Shown in pieces: positions 49,283 to 59,759 of a DNA stretch of 64,000 nt. Source of the stretch: Staphylotrichum longicolle. Taxonomy: Eukaryota; Ascomycota; Sordariomycetes; Sordariales; Chaetomiaceae. The notes under the pieces were generated by a model that had not been told where the DNA came from, did no database searches, and saw nothing but the letters and a program-made list of their open reading frames with translations. The stretch spans positions 2,170,001 through 2,234,000 of the forward strand of contig JAHCVI010000001.1 of assembly GCA_019096155.1 (NCBI GenBank). Reading direction: 5' to 3'. The translations under genes and the position numbers were made by a program. Every line of letters starts with the position of its first letter. Positions within the stretch are counted from its first letter, which is position 1.

Positions 49283-49326
<44 letters not shown>

Positions 49327-50696
49327 ATCGATCTCGGCTAAGAGTAGTACCTGATGTCGGAATGAGTCGGGAAAAGGAACCTGAGAGTTCCTGTGTGGTT
49401 GGGGAAGGAGGCAGCCACAGGAGCCACCGCAAGCGAGAGGCTTTTTTTTTTCTAGCTAACCTCTCTGCTGGCCCCCGGTGTGTGGTTCATGGATCACCGT
49501 CTCCTTTGGCGGTCTTGACCTTGTTCTCCCGGGTTCATGGGTCGGCGGGAAAGACACACTAGTTACTGTCATGCATGCGTGTGAGAGGGGGGTCTGGGCG
49601 TTGGCGTTGTAGGCGTGAGCAGCAGAGGAGAGGATCGGGGGGGCTGGAACTTGGACAATCCATGGGCTCCCTCCTCTCGGTCTGGGAGGGTGCATCTAGG
49701 AGTTTAGAACGGTCTGTGAAGATGGTTACGCGAAGAGGGGGGGAAAGCAGTGTTTTAGGTCTGAGAGACTTGAAAATAGGACTTTGTTGTTACGGTCGTG
49801 GGACTGGATCAAATATGCACCAGTTGTGAGATGCAGTTGGCTCTGACTTTGGGGTTGTCTTTCGCTGTGGGTCGGATCCAAACTGTCGGGTCTGAGGGAT
49901 CGAAAGACCTGGACTGACTTCCCTTGCTTGACCAACCATGTGCTGATGGTTTGGACGCGGGGAGGCTGCGTGTTGTGTTGGGTGGGAGGGAGAAACAGTG
50001 CGAGTTGCTGGCATGAATGCGTGTATATGTGTTCCGTAAGTCATTGTATTAAAGCTATTATTCAAAGCGGTGTACTATTGAGAAAATCAGAAGCTTGTGC
50101 AGATCGCCAAACCAGATCTCGTGTTTATCTGACGTGAGATGGTCACCCGGTGCACCGACATGGCCCTTTGCCAGCCGGTCCTGGACTCGGTCCTCTCCAA
50201 CCATGCTGGTTCCCATCCGTTGCTGGCCGAAACCTGGTGAGTTTGCTCGGACGTTCTCCAAAGTCCAACTAAGGCCAGATCGGGATACCCTTTCGCCGAA
50301 AAGGTCATGTGTCGTCCGGGTCAGATCCTGTTGAAAAAGAGCAGGCCCGACGTGACCCCGCGAACCATGCCCCACGAACCCTCCCAGCCGGTCTATTCGT
50401 CATGTCATCCCCCATTCGTAACCCTCCCCTCCTTGAGCCCCAGACCAATAAGCGAGTGTGCAGTTCCCCGGCCGTCCCAGCGAATGACGATGCCTTGACC
50501 ATTACCACGACGCCCTCAGACAGTTTTGAAAGCCGGAAGAACCATTCCCCAAACAACGCCTCGACACCTTGTCCGTGGCCCCCCTCGCCCGCTGCGAGGC
50601 ATATGGCATGCATATAAAAACGAGAGATATGTGTTCCACATCCGCTTCGACAACAATATTGTACAAGAAGAAGGAAGAGGGCAAAACAATGCCGCC
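48289..50696. other. Convergent intergenic, ABC transporter and LAG1
   Basis: The two flanking genes end towards this 2.4-kb stretch. It is rich in simple sequence: G runs near 48970, a (TG)21 tract and several T/A-rich words typical of 3' ends. No gene is supported. Confidence 0.5.
49284..49325. repeat. (TG)21 microsatellite
   Basis: Twenty-one perfect TG dinucleotides, intergenic. Suitable as a polymorphic marker; alternating purine-pyrimidine sequence can adopt Z-DNA. Confidence 0.95.
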
Positions 50697-52184
50697 CTAC
50701 CTGCTCTTCTTCGCCGCGCCATTCGCCGTGGCTCCGTTCGCAGCAACAGCGGCATAACTCTTTGCATCCCCGTTCGCGATCGCGGGCGCTGACCCGTTCA
50801 TCTCCTCCAGCTCGGACTCCTCGGCATCGCTCCGATCGTCCTTGGCGACGTTGTGCACGGCGAAGCGGTACGCGATGCGGAGGATGAAGAAGAGCCAGAA
50901 CAGGTTGAGTGCCTGCAGGGCGCTGAGCAGGGCCAGGGTGATGACGAACGACAGGGTGCACTTGTACTGCTGGGTCTCCCAGTTGAGCTCGTAGGGGCCG
51001 ACCGTCTTGAACTCGGTGAAGAGGCTGAAGAGGATGCGCAGGTTGAGGTAGTGGCGCAGGTAGATCCACACGCACATGAAGGTGAAGTAGTAGGGGCCGG
51101 TCAGGATGTGGTCGAGGTAGTTGAGCGTCTTGGAGGTCTGGGAAAGGGTAAGTCAGCAGGCGCGGGGTGCGAGAAGGACGCCAGCAAAAGTTTTTAACGT
51201 ACAGCAAGGAAGAAGTCGCTAATGTCGTGGGTGATGTACACGGCCAGACCCATGTAGGTGAAGTGGAAGCGGTAGCTCAGGCCGATGAGGGCCAAGCTGA
51301 CGATGTGGTGGCCGACCAGCTCCTTGAAGTCCTTGCGCGGCTTCTCCATGCCCAGAAGCAGCACGATGGCCTGCTGGGCCCAATACGCGGCCTGGAAAAG
51401 ATAGTAGAACTTGAAGACGGCGTCGTGGGTCTTGTGCGGGAAGTTCTCGTACATGCCGCGCGTGTTGAAGTACCATACGGGGGTGCGGCTCATGACGTAC
51501 ATGCCCGTGGGGCCGAGGATGCCAAAGTACAGCGCCGTGTACATCTGCTCCATGTAGCGGGCCTGCTTGCCGCGCGACTTGAGCCCATGCCAGCGGGCCA
51601 TGGGCCGCAGAATCTCCTGCATGATGAACTCGCGCGTAAAGGACAGGACAACGGTGTAGAAGGACACAAAGGCGATGTCCCAAAGGCCCTTGCCATATTG
51701 CGGGAACTCGTCGGTGCTCGAGTCGGGAAGCCGGTAGGAGAGGAAGATGAAGTGGTGGATCGGGTTGCTCTCGGTTGGGTTGACCATGTACAGGGCCAGA
51801 AAGACGAGCAGGATGGCGAGCGGCAGCACCCAGGTGTGCTTGACGGCGATGTTTTTGGCGCGGCGCAGCGCAGAGCGGGCTTTCCTGCGCTTCGAGAAGC
51901 GCTTGGAGGGGGTCGCGGGTCCTGCCGGCTCCTGGTCTGGGGTCTCAGCGCATGGTCATTGTCTCGCACACATCCCCCGGGCCGAGGCATACCTTTGCAG
52001 CGCCGTTGTGATGGGCAATTCCTGTCGCCAACGAGGGGGCGCCCGTGTCGCCAACGCGCAGCTCGCTTCCGAGGATGCTGGACTTTCTGCGCCGGCGAGG
52101 CCCGTTGGGGTCGTGGGCGGCCGAGTGCAATTGGCGATCGGCCGCCGTGGTGAGCAGCGGGAAAGGTTCCGAGTCGCCCGCCAT
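50697..52184 (-). CDS. LAG1: Ceramide synthase, LAG1/LAC1 family
   Basis: Three minus-strand exons (52184-51993, 51931-51203, 51137-50697) give 453 residues. The enzyme N-acylates sphingoid bases with acyl-CoA in the endoplasmic reticulum. The TLC domain carries the Lag1 motif at about 272-307 (HHIVSLALIGLSY, then H-x-T and HDISDFFLA), with the paired histidines and aspartates needed for activity. Several hydrophobic helices surround it (WVLPLAILLVFLALYMV, FVITLALLSALQALNLFWLFF). The N-terminus is basic and hydrophilic. The C-terminus is acidic, then Ala/Asn/Gly-rich and ends Lys-Lys-Ser-Arg, near an ER-retrieval type signal. The first intron has two AG acceptors 5 bp apart; only the second (exon start 51931) keeps frame. 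Fungi often have two paralogues; which of LAG1 or LAC1 this is cannot be told. Confidence 0.95.
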
Positions 52185-53055
52185 GGCTGCTTCAACCTTT
52201 CGTTTTCTTTTTCTCGAGGTGTTGTTTCTCTTGAAACACAAAGGACCGCCGGCCGTGGTTGGGACCGGAATGCGGGAGACGGCGTGGGTGAGCAGGACCG
52301 AGTCTGGGCGTAAAGGTGACGATCCTCGAATCGTCGAATCCGCGAGTTCTCGAGTCGTGCAACTACGGGTGCAACTACGGTATCTCAACGGCCAATCCCC
52401 AAACCGTAAAGCTGGCGGTCTACAAGTCAAAGGCGCAAAACTCGAAAAGGAGAGAGGGAGAAATCTGGAACCAGACCGTCTCGCTCCTTGCTGGGTGGCG
52501 GACAGCTTGTGGAAGCGGAAACTCCAGCGACGGCCCAGCCAACGCGATTCATAATTCCAGCTCCTCGGCTTCCCCCTGTCCCTTATCCACCTCTAAATTT
52601 TAGTTGGACCCTGGGTTCTGCTGCCGAGGGACGCTAAGCTTCTTCCGCGTCGGATTTCTCACGCTAAAATTGCACCTGGAAAGGTCGAGGACCCGCCCGA
52701 CCCCTGATGATTCTTTCGCCCTTCTGGAAATCGCTTCGAGATGAAAAAATACCTCGTAACGTTACCACAGTACACATGTCCTGCACGCCATGGCAACGAC
52801 ACTGGAACTTTGAGCGCTGAGCCAAAACCTCCTTTCATTGTCACACCAGGAAGGGTCATGTATTTTTTTCTCCTTTCTTGAAGACAATATTATATTGAGA
52901 TGATTGGCTAAGAGATCCTCCAGTCAGACCAGCCCCTGCTCGAGACGGATAGAGTCCAGGATTCGTGAAAGCAGTCTTAGCCCCACGAGTAGCCCGGTTC
53001 CAAGCGTCCTTGATCAAGAAACGAAGGTTTAATGTAGCTAACAGTCAAGGCAAGC
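52185..53055. other. Intergenic, LAG1 promoter
   Basis: Upstream region of LAG1 and 3' flank of the next minus-strand gene. No further coding sequence is supported. Confidence 0.5.
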
Positions 53056-54126
53056 TTAGTGCTTCTGCAACGCACTTGCAGACCAGGCAATGCCTCTGCA
53101 GCACACCAAACTGAGAAATCCCCCGAGGACGAGCGCGTCGACCATGGGGCGAACCCCGTACAAGGCGCCTGTGACCACTGCCGCAACGATAGCCAGCAAC
53201 GCACTCTCTGTCCAGTACCGCGGCTCTCGCATGACCTGGAAGATGCCAGCGGTGGAGTACAAGAATATTGCTATGATGTAGGCCGGCGGCTTGGGGCATC
53301 GGAAAGCCGGAGGCAGGTGCCGCAGCAGAAGCAGCAGTGCCGGCCATCGATGGTCGTCTTCGAGCGATGGGCACGTCCCTGAGCAGCCATCAGTGGCCAT
53401 TTCTGTACCGGCACTCAGGTGTCTTGGAGGGCTTACTTACCTGATGCCTGGTTGAAGTTGAGAATGACAGCCGTCGCCACGCCTCCTGCGCACATGCTGA
53501 TACCGTCGGCGGCCCTTGAGAGGTGGCGGCGCAGGTCGGAGATCGAACAGTTGTTCTTGGGGCATTTGCGACCATGCCTCGACCAGTCGTCCCCGCAGGT
53601 CCACCCTTTCCCATATGGACAGGACATCCACGTTGGGCCTGGTGTTGGCAGAGCCGCTTCCGTATCGAACGCCTCCCGCTTCTGCTCGACCACGCCGAGA
53701 TCTTGGACGGTCAAGAGTCGTTGTTTCTCTTCCCCATTCCCTTCTGTTCGTGGGTCGAGACCAGGCCCATCCACCAAAATGTACCTTTTGAAGCCGCCAC
53801 CAACTCGCCGTGAACAGTCAACATCACTCTGGCCCAGCCGATTCTTCGAATATTTCTCGTCACGGCTGTCGAGAAGTCTCGCTAGATCATCAGATTCCCC
53901 ATCGAGGAAGAGATCCCTGTCAACAACAGCATACCGCCGACTGATTAGCATACCATCTGCTTTTATCGAGTTGGACTTACGCAGAACCACACCCTCCGTC
54001 AGCGTAGACAAAGGTGTCGAGAATATACAAAGAGTATCCATCAACACCACTGTTGCGTTCGTCCTCGTCAGCTGGCGATGCCGATTCCGTGGTGGCCGCG
54101 CTGGCCCAGCCGCTTGAGTTAGTCAT
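53056..54126 (-). CDS. Hypothetical protein with C-terminal membrane helices
   Basis: Three minus-strand exons (54126-53981, 53916-53441, 53378-53056) give 314 residues. I do not recognise the family. The N-terminal two thirds are hydrophilic and charged. A Cys-rich patch (MSCPYGKGWTCGDDW, then GRKCPKNNCSISDL) could bind metal or form disulfides. A weak hydrophobic stretch follows it. The C-terminus has three strong membrane helices (AYIIAIFLYSTAGIFQV, LLAIVAAVVTGALYGV, ALVLGGFLSLVCC). For intron 2, a nearer acceptor at 53403 would leave only 38 bp, so I prefer the one at 53379 (62 bp, in frame). The gene is divergent from the Est1-type gene. The model is plausible but rests on splice signals alone. 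Confidence 0.6.
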
Positions 54127-54360
54127 GAATCTGGGGCTATCCAAGCGTCAGTACAGCATCAACAAAGAAAAACGGCTGTGAATTCTCACGGGTTCTGATG
54201 GCAGTACGGAGTCTACTAACTTCGGCAGCCGAGTTTATTCGCAAGTCAGAAGCGCAGGCGAAGACTTGTTCGATGCTGGAGAGGGGTTAATACGAAACTC
54301 GCGGGAGTTCAGAAGTACACTTGGTCTTCAGAAGAGCGTCTCCAGCGTACCTTGTTCTTT

Positions 54361-54402
54361 GGACCTTGGACCTTGAACCGCGGACCTTGGACCATGGATC
54401 TT
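54361..54402. repeat. 7-bp tandem repeat
   Basis: Six consecutive 7-bp units with consensus GGACCTT; three perfect, three with changes. Each unit resembles half of a GGACCNNGGTCC-like palindrome. Confidence 0.85.
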
Positions 54403-54571
54403 CTCGGACGCCTTGGTCCGAAGAGCCTCAATCTTTGCGCTCATCGGTTTGGCGGGCAAGGCTCAAACAAGTGGGCTTGAGCGCACCTGATAGGCACACG
54501 TTTCGACCGACCTGAGGCCTCCCGGTTGCCTTCGGGCACCAATCCACAGCCTTGCGCCTTTGGTGCCGTCT

Positions 54572-54605
54572 GGTCCGCGGCCCAGGTCCCCGGCCCAGGT
54601 CCGCG
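54572..54605. repeat. 13-bp tandem repeat
   Basis: Units GGTCCGCGGCCCA and GGTCCCCGGCCCA followed by GGTCCGCG, in the same divergent promoter. Confidence 0.85.
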
Positions 54606-54843
54606 AGCCAATTCTCCGAGAACAAGAGGAACCTTGGAACCTACCAGTTTTTTGAATGAAAACGCCTCTCACCCTCTAAGCCAGCTCAGAAATCCGAGGG
54701 CCCCCCAACAACTACGCAACGACGAGCCACCCTGACCTGCGATATTCTCTCCTTTTGCGGGCGGCTGCTCATCCTCGAAGCACTCGCTTCTCTCTCTTAA
54801 GCCGACCAATACAGCATCCTGCTATCTTCCTGGTGTTCACGAG

Positions 54844-57084
54844 ATGGACGTCCCCAGGTGCGGGGCCGAGCACTTGCGTCGCGAAGCCAAGAAGACGAAG
54901 CCTGAGGTCCTTTGCCCCTTGTGTAGTCTGGACGTCCAGACTGCAGAAGGACCACAGAATGGCAGCAGCTCCGAAGCAGCCTTCGCCAGCTTCCAAGGGC
55001 ACCTCTCAGATGTCCACACTGAGTTGCTCGTTGAAAAGGCCAGCAAAGGAGAAGAATCCACGTGGATCAAAGTGCTCTGGGAGGTTGCGCAATCGTCAGA
55101 CCAACGGTGTGTTTCGTGGATTCTCGTCATCCTTCTTCAGGTCGCCTGCCACTAACCCAAAATCAGGGACGGGGGTAAGCCTCGCAGGTCTAGACTAGAG
55201 CATGGTGAGGACGGGCAGCCAAACTCAACCCGTCCTCCCGATCGGAAAGCCAAGCCAGTTGGTCCAGCGCCCTCAGCAGCAAGCCCCGACCGCCAAACCT
55301 CTACACCCTCCATCAAGAGGGACAGGTCTCCGTCCCGGAGTGCGTCACCGCCGAAACGATCCAAGGCTCGGCCCGCAGTTGCCCCGGCAGGCCACCAGGC
55401 CGACTTTGACAGAGGCACTTTGCAAAAGGGCAAACTCTTTGACGATACGGCAGCTCCGCGTCCGCGCCCGTACGACAAATCCAACGTCGCCATGTACCAA
55501 CGTCAACGACACTCATCAGGCTCTGGTTCCAAGGCACCCCGCCAAGCTCACCTACCCCCAGCACGGGCACTAGCTCCCCCCCTCCCCGCGGATGATAGCC
55601 CGATGGAAATCATCAAGCTGCCCGAGACCCGCTCTATCTCCCAAGAGCAGCTTGTGGCCGAAGTTAAGGGCACCTACGCTGGTCTAGTTATGATAGAGAG
55701 CAAGTGCATTGAAGTGGACAATGCCCAGCGCGAACAGAACAAGGGCACCGCAAACCATCTCAACAACGACCAGTGGCAAGCCCTGATTGCCTCCCACCGC
55801 ACCCTACTTCACGAACATCATGACTTCTTTCTTGCCTCCCAGCATCCCTCGGCAAGCCCAGCACTCCGAAGACTGGCCGCCAAATACGCCATGCCCCCTC
55901 GCATGTGGCGCCACGGCATCCACAGCTTTCTCGAGCTCCTGAGGCACCGCCTCCCGGCGACTTTAGACCACATGCTCACTTTCATTTACATGGCGTATTC
56001 CATGATGGCCCTGCTCTACGAGACCGTTCCTGCCATTGAGGATACGTGTATGGGAGATCTTGGACGCTACCGCATGGCCATCGAGGATGACGATATCCGA
56101 GATCGCGAGGTTTGGACTGCCGTCTCGCGCCATTGGTATTCCCGTGTCTCAGGCCCGCGAGCGTGGGAGCCAGACATGGCCATGCCCACCGCGTACCAGG
56201 CCAAACCCAACACCATTCCGGAACCCTCCCACCATCCTTCTTCCCGCCTCCCGCGCGGCCTGCTCAAGCTCCTCCGCGCCTTCCTTCCACCCCTTCTCCT
56301 CGCCCTCCTTCCCCTCGCCGCCTCCCAGCCCCTGATTCCCTACCGCGCCTCCAAGATCCTCTTCGTCTCCGCCTCCGCCCTCACCTCCCTCGGCACGGGC
56401 ATGGCCTCACTCCAGCTTCCCCCGGGCCCTTCCCGCCCGGACCCGAACCCAAACCCGAACGCGGACCCGGACCGCGGCACGCAGCTCATCAGAATGTACC
56501 TGCGCCTCGTCAGCCTGTTCTTCCTCGGCCTGCTCGGGGTCGCGTACAAACTCTTTTTCCTACCCGCTAGAGACCGCCAAAAGACGGCCGCGTTCCTGCA
56601 GGCCTTTTGCGTGCTGACGGGCGTCTGTTGGGTGGTCGTCCACCCGCGCTGGAACGCAGGGTCGGAGGACAGGAAGAAGGGCAGCGGGGACGACGGGCTT
56701 TCGTGGCTGGACGGGGTGGGCCTGTATGGGCTGGTCGCGGTCGCGGGGGGCATGCTGTTTGCCGAGTGGTGGGCTTCGAGGCGTGGTGGCGAAGGGGCGG
56801 ACGAAAGGAGGAGCGGCCCCGGTGACGAGGAGAGCCAGGGGGCCGATGGGGGCCGTGGCGATGCTACTACCACCGCGGTAGATAGTGGTGCTGGTGGTGG
56901 CGATGGGGAAGGGGCTGACGGAAGGAGGAGAGAGACGGATGGTGAGGGGAGTCAGGGGGCGGATGGGCGCCGTGGCGGTGCTGCTGCTAGCACCGAGAGA
57001 GATGGTGGTAATGCGGCCGAGAGCACCAGCCAGCTTGGGCAGGTCGCGATGTCGTCGCTGATGAATTGCTTGCTTGGTGCCTAG
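54844..57084 (+). CDS. Est1-type-domain protein with C-terminal membrane helices
   Basis: Two exons (54844-55106, 55167-57084) give 726 residues. Residues 1-88 include CPLC and a later H-x4-H, perhaps a small zinc-binding fold. A Ser/Pro/Arg-rich linker runs from 89 to about 200. Residues about 287-413 match the fungal Est1-type (14-3-3-like helical) region: HHDFFLASQHPSASPALRRL, MPPRMWRHGIHSFLELLRHR, MLTFIYMAYSMMALLYETVP, and a GDLGRYRMAIEDDDIRDREVW motif. Three to four hydrophobic helices follow (about 452-475, 533-553, 561-580, 605-624), and an imperfectly duplicated Gly/Arg/Asp-rich tail. Est1 proteins act in telomerase recruitment and nonsense-mediated decay, but fungi hold many divergent relatives of unknown role. 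The similarity stops abruptly after HWYSR. Upstream of 55420 the frame is continuous, so the start lies in exon 1. Confidence 0.8.
56788..57012 (+). repeat. Internal duplication in coding sequence
   Basis: Two imperfect copies (56788-56904, 39 codons; 56905-57012, 36 codons), each starting GEGAD and containing SQGADG, make up most of the C-terminal tail of the Est1-type protein. Confidence 0.75.
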
Positions 57085-57778
57085 GGGGCAGCCAGCACAG
57101 CCATCGAGCATCGACTGAGACATATAGTGAGGAGGACTAAAGGATGGAGATGCGAACGTCGCGTGGCGGCGTGTTGAATCTCTGATGGAAACGAATTGGA
57201 CCAGAGGCACTTTATGACCATGGAGTCATTTTTTCTTCTAAAAGCAACACACACCAACTCTCCGGGTGTGGTTGGGCTTGGGGCGGAAGTCCACATCCAG
57301 ATACTGGCCAGCAGCTCTGTGTTGTTGATCATTGTTTGGCATCGAGGTCACTTACTCGCGGCAACCTCACCGCACAGCTTCCCAAACGGAATGTATGAAG
57401 CCATGTCGACGGATATAGAAATCTAATGCAAGACCTACTCGCTGTTGATCGATCTTGTCCCCACGTCTCTTCCAAGCACCCTTCCGCGCCTACCTTGGGT
57501 TCTTCATGCAATCTTGAATAGACCTCTGTAACTGTACCTCGTCAACCTCCCCTCGCTGACACTAGGGTGGTCTTTCGAAAGGCTTCATTGTACAAGATAT
57601 TTTCCCTGGTCGGTCTCAGACAGCGTACACGAGAGCCGCCAACCAACCAGGAACCCCACGGCCTGCCCCTCTTGCTTCCGTTGTTAGTGTTGGCGCCAAC
57701 AGACATGCTCAAAACCATAGCTGTCTTCAGTCTCGTTCCATTTTGAGCCCCCGGCCGTGTCGGGCGAACAGTGTGAAG
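57085..57778. other. Intergenic, Est1-type to kinase-like gene
   Basis: 3' flank of the Est1-type gene and promoter of the next. No coding feature is supported. Confidence 0.5.
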
Positions 57779-59170
57779 ATGACAGCCTACGACCTCATCG
57801 CCGAGGCAGATGCCGATGATGAATGCAGACTCTGGGTGCGCAAACTCATCAATGCCAAGGACGAAATCGTCGCGTTTGTCGACTCGCGCCTGGACGGTCG
57901 AGGGACTGGAGAGTACCTCGGTTTCCTCAAGGGCTCATTCAATGTCAGTTTCCGTGTGGGATTTGGCGATGGGAAGCCAAGCGCCCTCATCCGCTTCGCA
58001 AAACCAGGCCACACTCTGTCAGCCTGGCGCGACGAGAAGGTCGCAAATGAAGTCCGTGTCATCGAATACCTACGGGAAAACACCACCATTCCCCTACCCC
58101 GAGTCCAGTGCTGGGGGTCGGCCGACGTGAGCCCAGCACAGCTGGGATCCTTCATGATTATGGACTTTGTCGAGGGGATCAGGCTGTCCACGTTGCTCAA
58201 GGAGCCCAATGACGATGATCAGGCGGACTTCATCTTGAACCCGGCTATTGAGGAGGCAACACTCGATACCATCTATGACCGCTTGCCGATTATCTGCTCC
58301 AACTCTCCCGGCTTGAATTTTCCTCCATTGGAGCCGTTTCCAAAGATGTGTCTTCAGGCGCCCTGGGCCGTGACCGGCAGGCCGCTCACCTACAACATGA
58401 ACGAGCTGGCGACCATGACAGGCTACCCAACGGACCAGTTTCCCACCACACACTTTGAACGCGACAGTGACTACTTTGAAACCGTCGCCCGTCAGCATCT
58501 CCTGCACCTCAAAACCCAGCGGAACCTCTCCAGCAACGAAGACGACGTCCGACGACGCTTCTTCGCCCGTCGCCAGTTCCAACGCCTCGTCCCGAAGCAC
58601 TGCATCGAGGACGCCGGCCCGTTCAGGCTCTTTTGCGATGACATGCAGCCGTCCAACATGCTGGTCGACCCCGCGACGCTCCGCATAACCGCTGTGCTCG
58701 ACTTTGAGTTCACCAACAGCATGCCGGCTCAGTTCACCTACGGCCCCCCTTGGTGGCTGTTGCTGCGCGGGCCAGACATGTGGCTGGATAACTACAGCTT
58801 GGACGAATTCCTCGCGCGCTACGTGCCCAGGATGGAGCAGTTCCTGCGCGCGCTTGAGCGAATAGAAGCCAAGGCGGCGTACACCGGAGGCGGTGGTCTA
58901 CCACAGAACCAGCGTCTTTCTGCCCGAATGCGGGATTCGTGGAAGACGGGCCGATTCTGGTTTAACTACGCAGCAAGGACGAGCTTGGATGTGGACGACA
59001 TCTACTGGGCTGCTTTACATGACCACGCTATGGATGGGAATGGTATTGACTCCCTCGATGCGGCAACACGGTCGGACATGGAGGAGATGGTGAAGTTGAA
59101 GATGGAACACCGGAAGGCGTACAATGCAGACTACGGCTTGCGCTTCCCTGGGGAGGTGAAGTCCAAATGA
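57779..59170 (+). CDS. Aminoglycoside-phosphotransferase-like kinase
   Basis: A single exon gives 463 residues from the ATG at 57779 (a TTG 36 bp upstream in frame is not a credible start). The fold is the APH/choline-kinase-like phosphotransferase fold, greatly expanded in filamentous fungi and mostly of unknown substrate. N-lobe landmarks are LKGSFNVSFRVGF and ALIRFAKPG (nucleotide-binding Lys equivalent) and FMIMDFVEG (hinge). The catalytic loop is FCDDMQPSNMLVD with Asp287/Asp288 and Asn293, where the usual HGD histidine is replaced. The metal-binding motif is LDFEF with Asp308. The C-lobe has PPWWLLLRGP, conserved in this fungal group. Residues about 168-195 read unlike the family, whereas the adjacent frame does fit (see findings). 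If real, this may disturb one helix but leaves the catalytic core intact. Confidence 0.85.
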   Translation: MTAYDLIAEADADDECRLWVRKLINAKDEIVAFVDSRLDGRGTGEYLGFLKGSFNVSFRVGFGDGKPSALIRFAKPGHTLSAWRDEKVANEVRVIEYLRENTTIPLPRVQCWGSADVSPAQLGSFMIMDFVEGIRLSTLLKEPNDDDQADFILNPAIEEATLDTIYDRLPIICSNSPGLNFPPLEPFPKMCLQAPWAVTGRPLTYNMNELATMTGYPTDQFPTTHFERDSDYFETVARQHLLHLKTQRNLSSNEDDVRRRFFARRQFQRLVPKHCIEDAGPFRLFCDDMQPSNMLVDPATLRITAVLDFEFTNSMPAQFTYGPPWWLLLRGPDMWLDNYSLDEFLARYVPRMEQFLRALERIEAKAAYTGGGGLPQNQRLSARMRDSWKTGRFWFNYAARTSLDVDDIYWAALHDHAMDGNGIDSLDAATRSDMEEMVKLKMEHRKAYNADYGLRFPGEVKSK

Positions 59171-59759
59171 AAGTGAGGTGAGTCTCCCGTCATCCTCCTG
59201 GCAAGTCGATATTCTAGTATGAAGGCATGCGCACATCAGTGACTGCAAGGTTGATCTTGATCCCTTGTCCTTTTCAGGCAGGGAGATGAGAGGCCAAGTA
59301 TAAAGTGCCTCGCGACGAGCTCCCGACATCAAACCGCGTATCCTCTTCCAATTTCTCCTCCCGACCAAAGGGACTGTGCGCTTTGGTTTGGAGACTCACA
59401 ACAAACGGGATTCATGGAGAGGAACCAGTCAAGGTAGGGCATCAATATAGACTAAATTCGTTATCTCGGGTCATCCCAACCAAAAATACTCCTCGTCCCA
59501 GAACCCAAAAACCCCGGGAGAACATGATGAATCGATCTCCATACCCAATCCGTTCCCTTTGGTATCCACATTTTGTTCCTCTTGCAAAGCCTGCCACCCC
59601 AAGATACTCCTTTGAAAATGCTTGTCAACAGCGAATAAAGATCCAAACAACTTCACGTTTCTGCGCGGATGTAAATGCTCATCAGATAACACATGACCAA
59701 AACGACAAGAGACAGGGACGGTTTTTGCCCAGGACCCAGACCCGGGCCAAGAGCGACAG
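59171..59759. other. Convergent 3' region, kinase-like gene and palH
   Basis: The two flanking genes end towards this 589-bp stretch. No coding feature is supported. Confidence 0.5.

Larger units (their letters stand above)
54127..54843. promoter_or_regulatory. Divergent promoter with tandem repeats
   Basis: This 717-bp region drives the membrane orphan leftwards and the Est1-type gene rightwards. It holds six 7-bp units (54361-54402) and two and a half 13-bp units (54572-54605). No gene is seen in it. Confidence 0.5.

Noticed and set aside
53379..53402. Nearer acceptor (53403) for the second intron of the membrane orphan
   Set aside because: It would leave an intron of only 38 bp, below the usual fungal minimum; the next in-frame acceptor gives 62 bp.
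57743..57778. N-terminal extension of the kinase-like gene from a TTG
   Set aside because: TTG is not a plausible start in fungi, and the first ATG at 57779 gives the family's usual N-terminus.
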